Source: Endobugula sp965225895 (lineage in GTDB: Bacteria > Pseudomonadota > Gammaproteobacteria > Pseudomonadales > Cellvibrionaceae). Taken from it: a DNA stretch of 64,000 nucleotides. Positions 35,319 to 43,938 of this stretch are shown piece by piece. Location: NCBI GenBank assembly GCA_965225895.1, contig CBDDBR010000011.1:1178001-1242000 (forward strand), written 5' to 3'. The notes beneath the pieces were generated by a model. That model had not been told where the DNA came from. It was given only the letters and a program-made list of their open reading frames with translations, and did not search any database. The stretch's first letter is position 1. Each line of letters opens with the position of its first letter. The position numbers and the translations under genes are program-made.

Positions 35319-36260
35319 TTACTGACTATTGGCTAAATCAATTAACAGATTACGAACCCATCGGTGAGCACTGTTATGCTGCAATAATGGACTCCACACC
35401 ATTTTAATTTCGATAGGCTTTACTTGAAAAGGTAATTCAAGCATTACAAATTGCTGGTGTAAATTATAAGAATATGCCGCTCGCGATGGCAACGTCGTCA
35501 CCAGATCGGTGTTTTCCATCAATAGCGGAATTGTTTGATAGTGACGTGTATATACGCGAATATCACGTTCATAATTTAATTCTGCCAAGGCATCATCAAT
35601 CCAACCACGCTTATGATTGGTTTTTTGCGACATACCCCTCGCCACACCTATATCTGTTTTACTCACCCAAATATGACCTGAGGCCAAATACTCCTCTAAG
35701 GTATTATTTTGAACCAGTGAATGACCTTTATTTACCATACACAAAAAATTGTCTTTCCATACCAAACGCTGATGAAATGACTGGGGAATTTCATCAAAGC
35801 GATTAATCACCAAATCAACCTTACCCTTCTCTAAATCCTGAAAACTCGCATCACTCAGGGTTAATACATCTAAGGTAATATTGGGGGCATGTACCTGCAA
35901 ATATTTTACTAATGCAGAAATTAAGGTGCCTTCTACATAATCGGTCACCAAAATACGAAACATGCGCTGGCTTGTAGACGGATCAAAATCATCAATAGGT
36001 GATAACGCCGCTTCAGCAAGACTCAGTGACTGACGCACCAACGGCTCTAACTCTAATGCACGCTCGGTAGGCTCCATTCCTTGGGTTGTGCGCACCAGCA
36101 AAGGATCATCCAGCAAACCCCGCAAACGCTTTAAGCTGTTACTCATCGCAGGCTGGCTAATATTTAACTGTATGGCCGCCTTAGAAACATTGCGCTCACG
36201 CATTAATGCATCAAAACAGACCAAAAGGTTTAGATCAAAATTCTCAATATTCATACACAC
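35319..36260 (-). CDS. LysR-family transcriptional regulator
   Basis: 313 residues. The N-terminal winged HTH is clear (LVCFDALMRERNVSKAAIQL, SQPAMSNSLKRLR), followed by a periplasmic-binding-like effector domain. It is divergent from acnB with 200 bp between, so it is a candidate regulator of acnB. The effector is unknown. The HTH and first part resemble NodD/SyrM-like regulators. Confidence 0.85.
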   Translation of the reverse strand: MCMNIENFDLNLLVCFDALMRERNVSKAAIQLNISQPAMSNSLKRLRGLLDDPLLVRTTQGMEPTERALELEPLVRQSLSLAEAALSPIDDFDPSTSQRMFRILVTDYVEGTLISALVKYLQVHAPNITLDVLTLSDASFQDLEKGKVDLVINRFDEIPQSFHQRLVWKDNFLCMVNKGHSLVQNNTLEEYLASGHIWVSKTDIGVARGMSQKTNHKRGWIDDALAELNYERDIRVYTRHYQTIPLLMENTDLVTTLPSRAAYSYNLHQQFVMLELPFQVKPIEIKMVWSPLLQHNSAHRWVRNLLIDLANSQ

Positions 36261-36307
36261 ACTATAACCTATATGACTAAATATTTAATAGTGTATAAAT
36301 AAAACAA

Positions 36308-36321
36308 ATAATGCTTATTAT
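36308..36321. promoter_or_regulatory. Candidate LysR operator in the LysR/acnB region
   Basis: ATAAT (36308-36312), four bases and ATTAT (36317-36321) is a short dyad upstream of the predicted acnB promoter. It matches the loose T-N11-A-like LysR box. AT-rich context makes chance matches likely. Confidence 0.25.
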
Positions 36322-36330
36322 GAATAGTGA

Positions 36331-36359
36331 TTAGATGTTATAGCGAATTAATGTAGAAT
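36331..36359 (+). promoter_or_regulatory. Candidate acnB promoter
   Basis: TTAGAT (36331-36336), a 17-bp spacer and TAGAAT (36354-36359), followed by a GC-rich stretch, about 100 bp before the acnB start. Both boxes deviate from consensus. Confidence 0.4.
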
Positions 36360-36462
36360 GTCGCCTCTATTTTAAAGTACCACTAGAGTCATTAAGCTGT
36401 TATATGAGTCATCATAAAATAGTACGACATTCACATTGATTAGCATACAAAAAGGGGTATGT

Positions 36463-39255
36463 ATGAGCTTGTATACTGAATATATGGCAGAAATTGAAAG
36501 CCGTAAGAACGAAGGCTTACATCCAAAGCCAATTGATAATGCCGAGTTATTATCGGAAATTATTGAGCAAATCAAAGATACAGGGAATGCGCACCGCGAA
36601 GACTCCCTCAACTTCTTTATCTACAATACGCTACCGGGTACAACCAGTGCTGCAAGCGCTAAAGCGGCTTTCCTAAAAGACATCGCGCTAGGTAAAGAAA
36701 CGGTTGCCGAAATTTCTCCTGAGTTCGCTCTAGAGCAACTATCACACATGAAAGGCGGCCCTTCTGTTGAAGCACTACTCGACATCGCACTGTCTGACGA
36801 TGCTCAAGCGGCAGCAGCTGGCGAAGTACTTAAATCTCAAGTATTCCTTTACGATGCAGATACAGCGCGTTTAGCGGACGCATTCAACGCTGGCAATGCC
36901 ATCGCTAAAGACATTTTAGAAAGCTACGCGCAGGCCGAGTTCTTCACTAAGCTTGACGATATCCCTGAGAAAATTGACGTTGTTACCTATATCGCTGCTG
37001 AAGGTGATATCTCTACAGACCTACTTTCTCCAGGTCATCAATCGCACTCACGTGCTGACCGTGAATTACACGGCAAATGCATGATCACACCTGAAGCTCA
37101 AGAAGAAATCGTTGCGCTAGGTAAAAAGCACCCTAACGCTAAAGTGATGCTGATTGCCGAAAAAGGCACCATGGGTGTAGGTTCTTCTCGTATGTCGGGT
37201 GTGAACAACGTAGCACTATGGGCAGGTGAGAAAACATCTCCATACATTCCGTTCATCAACAACAAACCTGTAGTTGCAGGTACTAACGGTATTGCACCTA
37301 TCTTCCTTACTACTGTCGGTGTAACAGGTGGTATCGGTCTTGACCTTAAAAACTGGGTAAAGAAAACGGATGCAAACGGCGAAGTGGTACGTGACGAAAA
37401 TGGCGATCCTGTATTAGAAGAAGCCTACTCTGTTGCAACAGGTACGATTTTAACCATCGATACTCAAGCGAAAAAACTATACAACGGTAGCGAAGAGCTA
37501 GCGGATGTTGCTGATTCTTTCACACCACAAAAAGTGGAATTCATGAAAGCTGGCGGTTCTTACGCGGTAACATTCGGTAAAAAGCTACAAACATTTGCGG
37601 CTGAAACACTAGGTGTTGCTGCCCCGTCTGTTTATGCGGCATCTAAAGAAATTTCTAACGAAGGCCAAGGCTTAACGGCTGTAGAGAAAATTTTCAACCG
37701 CAATGCGGTTGGTGTTGCCTCTCCAACGCCTCTACACACAGGTTCTGACGTTCGCGTTAAAGTGAATATCGTAGGTTCTCAAGACACCACGGGCCCAATG
37801 ACTTGTCAGGAATTAGAAGCGATGGCTGCTTCTACTATCTCTCCAAGCGTAGATGGTGCATTCCAATCGGGCTGTCACACAGCGTCTGTATGGGACAGCA
37901 AAGCAAAGGCAAACACACCTAAGCTAATGGCATTTATGAACGCGTTCGGCGTAATCACCGCTCGTGACCCGAAAGGCGTTTATCACTCAATGACTGACGT
38001 TATTCACAAAGTATTGAATGACATCACTGTTGACGACCGCGCTATCATTATCGGTGGTGACTCTCACACCCGTATGTCTAAAGGTGTCGCATTCGGTGCT
38101 GACTCGGGTACGGTAGCTATCGCACTAGCAACGGGTGAGTGCGCTATGCCAATTCCTGAGTCGGTAAAAGTGACCTTTAAAGGCAGCATGAAGTCGCACA
38201 TGGACTTCCGTGACATCGTACACGCAACACAAGCGCAAATGCTTAAGAAGTTCAACGGCGAAAACGTTTTCCAAGGCCGTGTTATCGAAGTACAAATCGG
38301 TACACTACTGGCTGACCAAGCGTTTACGTTTACTGACTGGACTGCAGAAATGAAAGCGAAAGCGTCTATCTGTATTTCTACTGACGACACGCTCATTCAA
38401 TCTCTAGAGCTAGCGAAATCTCGCATCCAGATCATGATTGACAAAGGTATGGAAAACGAAGCGGGCATGCTACAAGGTCTTATCGACTTAGCTGACAAGC
38501 GTATTGCTGGTATTCAGTCTGGCGAAACACCTGCTCTAGCACCTGACGAAAACGCTAAGTACTACGCTGAGCTAGTGGTTGATCTAGACGCAATCGAGCA
38601 ACCAATGATCGCTGACCCTGATGTTAATAACGACGATGTATCTAAGCGTTATACTCACGATGTGATCCGCCCTGTTTCATACTACCAAGACAAGTCTGTT
38701 GATCTAGGCTTTGTGGGTTCTTGTATGGTTCACAAAGGCGATATGCAAATCATTGCGCAAATGCTACGTAACATCGAAGCAAAGCAAGGTTCTGTAGAGT
38801 TTAAAGCGCCGCTAGTTGTTGCTCCACCAACATACAACATTGTTGACGAGCTAAAAGCAGAAGGCGATTGGGAAATTCTTACCAAGTACGCAGGTTTCGA
38901 ATTTAGCGATGAAAATCCTAAAAATGAAGCGCGCAAGTCATACGAGAACATCCTTTATCTTGAGCGCCCTGGGTGTAACCTATGTATGGGTAACCAAGAA
39001 AAAGCAGAGCCTGGTGATACGGTAATCGCCACATCAACTCGCCTATTCCAAGGCCGTGTTGTAGCTGATTCTGACGAGAAGAAAGGTGAATCTCTACTAG
39101 GTTCTACCCCTCTTGTTGTTCTTTCAACGGTTCTTGGCCGCTTCCCAACATTGGAAGAGTACACTGACGCGGTTGAAGGCATTGACCTAACTAGCTTTGC
39201 TCCACCAACAGAAGAACTAACGGCAGCAGCAGAGCCTGTTAAGATTGTAGGTTAA
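36463..39255 (+). CDS. acnB: Aconitate hydratase 2 (AcnB), long form; possibly also 2-methylisocitrate dehydratase
   Basis: 930 residues from ATG 36463, which has AAGGGG just upstream and gives the family start MSLYTEYMAE. Interconverts citrate and isocitrate with a [4Fe-4S] cluster. The HEAT-like N-terminal domain, VGSQDTTGPMT, GGDSHTRMSKG, GCHTAS and the cluster cysteines in RPGCNLCMGNQ are present. It is about 65 residues longer than E. coli AcnB (865), with extra length in the 300-370 region (KKTDANGEVVRDENGDPV) and near the C-terminus, as in a longer AcnB subclass. Codons favour GGT, GCT, CTA and AAC, unlike neighbouring genes, in keeping with high expression. A LysR gene is divergent. 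Confidence 0.94.
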   Translation: MSLYTEYMAEIESRKNEGLHPKPIDNAELLSEIIEQIKDTGNAHREDSLNFFIYNTLPGTTSAASAKAAFLKDIALGKETVAEISPEFALEQLSHMKGGPSVEALLDIALSDDAQAAAAGEVLKSQVFLYDADTARLADAFNAGNAIAKDILESYAQAEFFTKLDDIPEKIDVVTYIAAEGDISTDLLSPGHQSHSRADRELHGKCMITPEAQEEIVALGKKHPNAKVMLIAEKGTMGVGSSRMSGVNNVALWAGEKTSPYIPFINNKPVVAGTNGIAPIFLTTVGVTGGIGLDLKNWVKKTDANGEVVRDENGDPVLEEAYSVATGTILTIDTQAKKLYNGSEELADVADSFTPQKVEFMKAGGSYAVTFGKKLQTFAAETLGVAAPSVYAASKEISNEGQGLTAVEKIFNRNAVGVASPTPLHTGSDVRVKVNIVGSQDTTGPMTCQELEAMAASTISPSVDGAFQSGCHTASVWDSKAKANTPKLMAFMNAFGVITARDPKGVYHSMTDVIHKVLNDITVDDRAIIIGGDSHTRMSKGVAFGADSGTVAIALATGECAMPIPESVKVTFKGSMKSHMDFRDIVHATQAQMLKKFNGENVFQGRVIEVQIGTLLADQAFTFTDWTAEMKAKASICISTDDTLIQSLELAKSRIQIMIDKGMENEAGMLQGLIDLADKRIAGIQSGETPALAPDENAKYYAELVVDLDAIEQPMIADPDVNNDDVSKRYTHDVIRPVSYYQDKSVDLGFVGSCMVHKGDMQIIAQMLRNIEAKQGSVEFKAPLVVAPPTYNIVDELKAEGDWEILTKYAGFEFSDENPKNEARKSYENILYLERPGCNLCMGNQEKAEPGDTVIATSTRLFQGRVVADSDEKKGESLLGSTPLVVLSTVLGRFPTLEEYTDAVEGIDLTSFAPPTEELTAAAEPVKIVG

Positions 39256-39288
39256 TACATTAACCCATAATAAATAGCAGCAAACATT

Positions 39289-39315
39289 AAAACCCACCCT
39301 ATGGTGGGTTTTTTT
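39289..39315 (+). terminator. Terminator after acnB
   Basis: AAAACCCACC (39289-39298), loop CTAT, GGTGGGTTTT (39303-39312) and a T-run. It begins 34 bp after the acnB stop and is a strong intrinsic terminator. Confidence 0.88.
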
Positions 39316-39570
39316 ATGGCCGATCATTATAGCTGGCTGTAACAGGCTATTGACCACTCCCTCTTATAACATCACACAGTATGAGTCATTGCGCTTGCCA
39401 CACTGTGTCGCAAAAAATAGGTGGCGACTACGGCAAAACAAGCTTCATCAACTCCAAAGCCATTTTTTCACTACAAAAGTACTACCAAAGGAGTCACTAA
39501 GCACATAAAAAATACAGGCATATTTATTGCTTTTCTTATCACTAACAATGATAAAAAAAGGAAAGTCTTT
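39316..39570. other. Region upstream of the SHOCT protein
   Basis: Between the acnB terminator and the GTG start I see no separate gene. An open frame continues upstream of the start in the same phase (to 39421), but its first 50 codons look unlike a secreted protein and lack a ribosome site, so I treat it as leader. Confidence 0.5.
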
Positions 39571-40449
39571 GTGACTCACAAAAAATATACACTATGCTAT
39601 CTCTTGCCACTATTCTTGCTCACCTCATTCGCGACCCAAGCAAAACCAGAGTACACGTGGAAAAAAGACATTAATTATGTCGCTACAAGTACCTTAAAAG
39701 GAGCAAAAAACAATAATCATCCCAATAATATTGCCATTGAAAAGGTTGCTCGAATATTAAGCCAAGTGAATGCAGAAACGGCATCCACAAAAAGACAAGC
39801 AGCACGGGTTTTTTCAGATAGTGAAATCGACTTATTAGCCCACAAAATTAACGAAGCACTACAGCAGGTAAAGCCACACGAAGTTATTAAATTCTCAGTA
39901 TCCTCTTTACGATCATCACTCATAGGCAGAAAAAGACTGTCTAATAGCGGCACCTTCTTCATTAAGAACAATACACTGAATCTCATATTAGGTGGCGTTC
40001 AAAAAGATTTACTCGCAAAAAAATTGCGCTCAGGCATTACAGGCACCTACGGTCGCATAAAGAATGACTTAGCAACGGGCAGCATTATCCATGCTCCTAA
40101 AAATGACTGGAAACTCACTCTATTTAACGGCGCTACCTACGTTAACAACCGCACCGACTGGATCGCCATTGATCTATCTCAGGGCTATGAATATGCCGTG
40201 CAAAAAGCACCAGAAAAACCCAATAAACAAAAATATTTAACCGAAAAACAAAAAATACATTCAAAAGATAAACTCGAAGCAAGAATAGAAAAACTAGAAA
40301 AAGAGCGTATAGAAACAACACCCCAAACGACAAATACAGACAATAGTATCGAAGCACGTTTGCGTAAACTCAAAGCTCTATACGACACAGGAGCACTACC
40401 AGAAACTATTTATTTAGAAAAGGTACGCGCAATAATGGCCGAACTGTAA
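39571..40449 (+). CDS. Secreted protein with C-terminal SHOCT domain
   Basis: 292 residues from the GTG at 39571, which has AAAAAGGAAAG upstream and begins a clear signal peptide (YTLCYLLPLFLLTSFATQA, cleavage before KPEYTW). The open frame runs 50 codons further upstream, but that stretch precedes the signal peptide. The middle region is of unknown type. Residues about 240-258 are a charged coiled coil, and the last ~33 residues (EARLRKLKALYDTGALPE, then YLEKVRAIM) are a SHOCT domain. SHOCT domains occur at the ends of many membrane or secreted proteins and are thought to mediate oligomerisation. Function unknown. Confidence 0.72.
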   Translation: MTHKKYTLCYLLPLFLLTSFATQAKPEYTWKKDINYVATSTLKGAKNNNHPNNIAIEKVARILSQVNAETASTKRQAARVFSDSEIDLLAHKINEALQQVKPHEVIKFSVSSLRSSLIGRKRLSNSGTFFIKNNTLNLILGGVQKDLLAKKLRSGITGTYGRIKNDLATGSIIHAPKNDWKLTLFNGATYVNNRTDWIAIDLSQGYEYAVQKAPEKPNKQKYLTEKQKIHSKDKLEARIEKLEKERIETTPQTTNTDNSIEARLRKLKALYDTGALPETIYLEKVRAIMAEL

Positions 40450-40487
40450 AACCGTATATTTTACTTTCAAAACATACAGCCTCTATT

Positions 40488-40517
40488 AAAAACCCGCATA
40501 TTCTCGCGGGTTTTTTT
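40488..40517 (+). terminator. Terminator after the SHOCT protein gene
   Basis: AAACCCGC pairs with GCGGGTTT around ATATTCTC, followed by TTTT. The hairpin starts about 40 bp after the stop codon. Confidence 0.85.
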
Positions 40518-40622
40518 ATGCATAACACTCGTACTCATGCACATAGCAGCAATCATTATCCACATGAAAAACACACACAAAACTATAGGGTTTCACCACT
40601 GTCCGCTATACACATCAATATA

Positions 40623-40830
40623 TCCGTTGCTAGCCCATTAGCGACATGGTATTATGTTGCGTTTTATAGCATTGTTCACAAAACAACCACCCCCCTAGTA
40701 CACAAACAATAAAAAAACAGCAACGCAATTTCTGAGGACAGAATGGTAAAACTATTATTCACCCTACTAAGTATTATTGCATTACCGCATACTCACATAT
40801 TTCTGCTACCGATCAAGCAAAAATATTAAA
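40623..40830 (+). repeat. Tandem leader duplication, copy 1 (degenerate)
   Basis: 208-bp unit starting TCCGTTGCTAGCCCATTA and ending in AAATATTAAA. It covers a promoter-like segment, the ribosome site TGAGGACAGA and an ATG at 40743 that begins the same MVKLLF signal peptide as copy 2. Compared with copy 2 it lacks several 1-3-base pieces (for example ACC, A and CGG within the signal-peptide codons), which shift its frame to a quick stop. Confidence 0.85.
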
Positions 40831-41074
40831 TCCGTTGCTAGCCCATTAACGACATGGTATTTTGTTGCGTTTTATAGCATTGGTTCACAGCAAACAACCA
40901 AATACCCCTCTAGCACGTACAAACAATAAAAAAACAGCAACGCAATTTCTGAGGACAGAATGGTAAAACTATTATTCACCACCCTACTAAGTATTATTAG
41001 CATTACCGCATACTCACACGGTATTTCTGCTACCGATCAAGAAACTGTGCCTTGCTTGGTCTGTAAATATTAAA
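40831..41074 (+). repeat. Tandem leader duplication, copy 2
   Basis: 244-bp unit directly abutting copy 1, with the same start and the same AAATATTAAA end, but with 23 extra bases just before that end, 22 of them IS30 sequence. It holds the intact hupE-type leader (ATG 40960). A -35/-10 pair TTGCTA-N17-TATTTT lies near its start. Confidence 0.85.
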
Positions 41075-41905
41075 TGCTAGCTCTCTGTATAAGGTTGAAA
41101 AATGCCTTCCCATCATGCGGGCTATTTTTCTAATAGATAGACCTTGCTGAGCTATATAGATTTGATATACAGCTTAGGCGCAACTTACTATTAAAACATG
41201 TTATCTGGATATGATCACTTATTGTTTTTATTCGGTGTTATGTTTTTTTTAACCCGATTCAGCGATATCGTAAAACTAATCACCGTTTTCACCATCGGCC
41301 ATTCTATAACACTCATATTTGCCACCTTGCTAGAAATACAAGCAAACTACTACTTAATTGATGCCGTGATAGCCCTTACCGTATGCTATAAAGCATTCGA
41401 TAATCTCGATGGCTTTAAGCGATATTTCAATATCTCTAGCCCCAACATCACAGGAATGATATTTGTTTTTGGCCTTATCCACGGATTTGGGTTATCTACT
41501 CGCCTACAACAACTTCCCCTAGGCCACCACGATCTTGTATTCAATATACTCGCATTTAATATAGGTGTTGAAACTGGGCAAATTATCGCTCTTAGTATCA
41601 TGTTTGTTGTATTACTCGGCTGGAGAAAAACCGCCTCATTCCAAACATTCAGCAAAGCTTCTAACATCGTTCTAATCATTGCAGGTGGCATACTACTTAT
41701 TCTACAACTCACCAGCTACTACCACACTCGCACCACCAACGAACATCAACACACTCAAATAATACAACCACAGAATACCGCTACAACAGCCAAAGAAAAA
41801 ATTATAACTGAACCAGAACATCATCATACCAACGAAGAAAATCACACCCTAAAACCAGCCGTAAAAAATCACTCACATGACGGCGAACATTTTCATACAC
41901 ACTAA
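40960..41905 (+). pseudogene. HupE/UreJ-type membrane protein gene, broken by IS30 remnant
   Basis: The 5' part (40960-41043) encodes a signal peptide and mature start (MVKLLFTTLLSIISITAYSH, then GISATDQ) typical of HupE-like proteins. At 41044 the frame runs into IS30-derived sequence and stops at CLVCKY. The rest resumes in another frame from about 41198: MLSGYDHLLFLFGVMFFLTRF, GHSITLIFATLL, LIHGFGLSTRLQQLPLG, GVETGQI, with about six helices and a His-rich tail (EHHH, HSHDGEHFHTH). About 20 mature residues before the first helix are lost. The 235-residue remainder could start at ATG 41198 but lacks a signal peptide. HupE relatives are metal (Ni/Co) permease-like. Confidence 0.8.
41044..41197 (-). 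mobile_element. IS30-family remnant inside the hupE-type gene
   Basis: 41044-41065 equals IS positions 21820-21841, and 41075-41147 equals 21872-21944 base for base. Between them 30 bp of the IS are replaced by 9 bp (AATATTAAA) shared with the leader duplication. 41148-41197 resembles the right end only loosely (CTTACTATTAAAA is shared). Both IS ends, most of the transposase and any target duplication are gone. Confidence 0.85.
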
Positions 41906-41946
41906 AAATCAACTAAGAATAATCTTTCACAGCATACAAATAAAAA

Positions 41947-41977
41947 AAGCCCAATGACTTGAATAATCATTGGGCTT
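41947..41977 (-). terminator. Terminator for the nitroreductase gene
   Basis: AAGCCCAATGA (41947-41957) and TCATTGGGCTT (41967-41977) form an 11-bp stem. On the minus strand it is followed by TTTTT, 60 bp after the nitroreductase stop. It may also serve the plus-strand hupE remnant. Confidence 0.85.
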
Positions 41978-42036
41978 AATAAAAGTGGTTGGGGACAATC
42001 AAAGCAGCTTTGAATATAAAGATTTAAAGCACAAAG

Positions 42037-42705
42037 CTATTCATCAAAAATACGAGTAAAAGCTCCTATATCTTCTCGCGGCGTGCGGTAGCTATTTACA
42101 AGTGCGGCTTTATCTTCGTAGCCTAATGCCATGCCACACAATAAAGTGACCGACTCATCATAGCCTAGTTGTTTTTTTACTATATGAGGGTATTCGGCAA
42201 GCGCGGCTTGTGGGCATGTCGCTAACCCTTGATCTACTGCTGCCAACATAATGGATTGTAGAAACATACCGTAATCCATAAATGAACCTTCGGCGAGATC
42301 GCTATCAATAAAAAATAGCAACATAACGGGAGCGTCAAAAGCGCGATAATTAGCGAACCATTGCGCTTTTTGGCGTTCGGTATCTTCGCGTGTAATGCCA
42401 AGTGTGGAATACATTAATAAACCGCATGCCTTACGGCGGGACTTATAGGGGTCACGCCATTCACCAGGATAGTATTGATATTCAATGGATGATTTTTCGC
42501 CTGCATTAGCTGCGGCTACCATCTCATCTTGCAAGCGTTGCTTGGCATCGCCCATCACCACGGCCACTTGCCAAGGTTGTGTATTTACCCCCGATGGTGC
42601 GCATCGCGCAACATTAAGTATTTTTTGCACTTGTTCTTTGGATACAGGGGCGTCGGTAAAAGCGCGTACGGACTTTCTTTCTAATAATGCTTCTGCTACG
42701 TTCAT
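42037..42705 (-). CDS. Nitroreductase-family protein
   Basis: 222-residue FMN-dependent NAD(P)H oxidoreductase. The N-terminal LLERKSVRAFTDAPVSKEQV and ARCAPSGVNTQPWQVAVV, plus GLATCPQAALAEYP and LLCGMALGY, define the nitroreductase fold. Substrate unknown. It is a single gene with its own terminator. Confidence 0.9.
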   Translation of the reverse strand: MNVAEALLERKSVRAFTDAPVSKEQVQKILNVARCAPSGVNTQPWQVAVVMGDAKQRLQDEMVAAANAGEKSSIEYQYYPGEWRDPYKSRRKACGLLMYSTLGITREDTERQKAQWFANYRAFDAPVMLLFFIDSDLAEGSFMDYGMFLQSIMLAAVDQGLATCPQAALAEYPHIVKKQLGYDESVTLLCGMALGYEDKAALVNSYRTPREDIGAFTRIFDE

Positions 42706-42757
42706 AATGACCTCAAACTATTATTTTTATTGGGCTTATGCTCTATTTGTATTGTTG

Positions 42758-43906
42758 TTACGTTAAGAAAAACTGCTGTATGGCGTCCTTTTCCCACATG
42801 GCGTCTTGATATCCTAACTCAATCAATTCATTAATATAAGGTTTTACAAACAATAAATAACTAGAAAAAACAGAGCCCCCTCGATGTGCCGTAGCCCCTG
42901 ATGAACGCATAAAAAAACGGACTGTTTTAGGCAAATTACGTACATTGCGACCTGCAATTTTATCAATCGCTTTAGAGGGAGATATGACTAAACTTTTAAC
43001 AGGCCGCAGTACCGGCTCATCACCCACCGCTTGATCCATACCCATATCAGCAAGTAATTGATTTATCGTTTCTAGACGCTCTATATCGGCTTCTAAGCTA
43101 TCAACAAACGCACTATTCAATAAGTGCCCTGCCATTTGCGCCATAGATGGTGGGTGCTTAAAAAGCGATTTTGAGCGTGACTTTGCTGCTTGCCTATTAC
43201 CGCTCACACCGATAATAAAAATACGGTCGGCACCTAAATGCAAGGCTGGGCTGATCGGCGCTAACTGGCGCATAGCACCATCACCAAAGTATTCCTGCCC
43301 TATTCTAACCGTTGGAAACACGCCTGGTATCGCCGAAGAAGCCAACAAGTGCTCCATACCGATGATGGTAGGCACTCCCACTCGATGATAACGCTGCCAC
43401 GGCTGTAGGTCGTCAGCCCCCTGATAAAAACTAACGGAGTTACCCGATGAGTAAGCCATTGCCGCCACAGATAATGCCTTTAATACGCCGCGATCAATAT
43501 TATGCTGTATGCCTGAAAACTGAATATTTGCTTTTAAAAAAGCATTTAATGGCGAGTTATCTAATAAACTCAACGGACGGTGATAATCAACACCTTGATG
43601 AAAAAAGGAACGTCCAAAACGGTAAACACCGCCTAAAAGATCCTGCCATTCAGTACGAAACACATTATCAATACTGAGCTGACTCCATAGATGGCACAAT
43701 TGATCAATACTGCCATGAAAATCATCACTATTCGATGCTAATGACACCGCATTGATAGCGCCTGCTGACGTACCTGTGATAATCGAAAAAGGATTACTTT
43801 GAGGGGGCAGTAATTCTTTTACTGCCAAGAGTACACCGACCTGATAGGCTGCGCGCGCGCCACCACCCGATAATACTAGAGCATTATTATTGCTTAGCAT
43901 ATTCAT
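42758..43906 (-). CDS. Patatin-like phospholipase
   Basis: 382 residues. The oxyanion loop SGGGARAAYQVGVL, the nucleophile GTSAGAINAVSL and the catalytic aspartate DGAMRQLAPISP form a complete Ser-Asp dyad. It probably hydrolyses membrane lipids or acyl esters. It is downstream of fadD by 32 bp on the same strand, so a lipid-turnover link (released fatty acid activated by FadD) is plausible. Confidence 0.9.
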   Translation of the reverse strand: MNMLSNNNALVLSGGGARAAYQVGVLLAVKELLPPQSNPFSIITGTSAGAINAVSLASNSDDFHGSIDQLCHLWSQLSIDNVFRTEWQDLLGGVYRFGRSFFHQGVDYHRPLSLLDNSPLNAFLKANIQFSGIQHNIDRGVLKALSVAAMAYSSGNSVSFYQGADDLQPWQRYHRVGVPTIIGMEHLLASSAIPGVFPTVRIGQEYFGDGAMRQLAPISPALHLGADRIFIIGVSGNRQAAKSRSKSLFKHPPSMAQMAGHLLNSAFVDSLEADIERLETINQLLADMGMDQAVGDEPVLRPVKSLVISPSKAIDKIAGRNVRNLPKTVRFFMRSSGATAHRGGSVFSSYLLFVKPYINELIELGYQDAMWEKDAIQQFFLT

Positions 43907-43938
43907 TATTAGCTAATAATCGTAGACAAAACCATCGT

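Noticed and set aside
39421..39570. N-terminal extension of the SHOCT protein in the same frame
   Set aside because: It would put 50 charged residues before a clear signal peptide and lacks a ribosome site, whereas GTG 39571 has one.
40518..40712. 64-residue plus-strand frame between the SHOCT gene and the leader duplication
   Set aside because: It runs through the terminator tail and into duplicate copy 1, has no ribosome site, and has a His/Asn/Tyr-rich, non-protein-like composition.
41198..41905. The hupE-type remainder as an intact 235-residue gene
   Set aside because: It lacks the signal peptide and about 20 residues that relatives have before the first helix, and IS-derived sequence lies just upstream; treated as part of a pseudogene.
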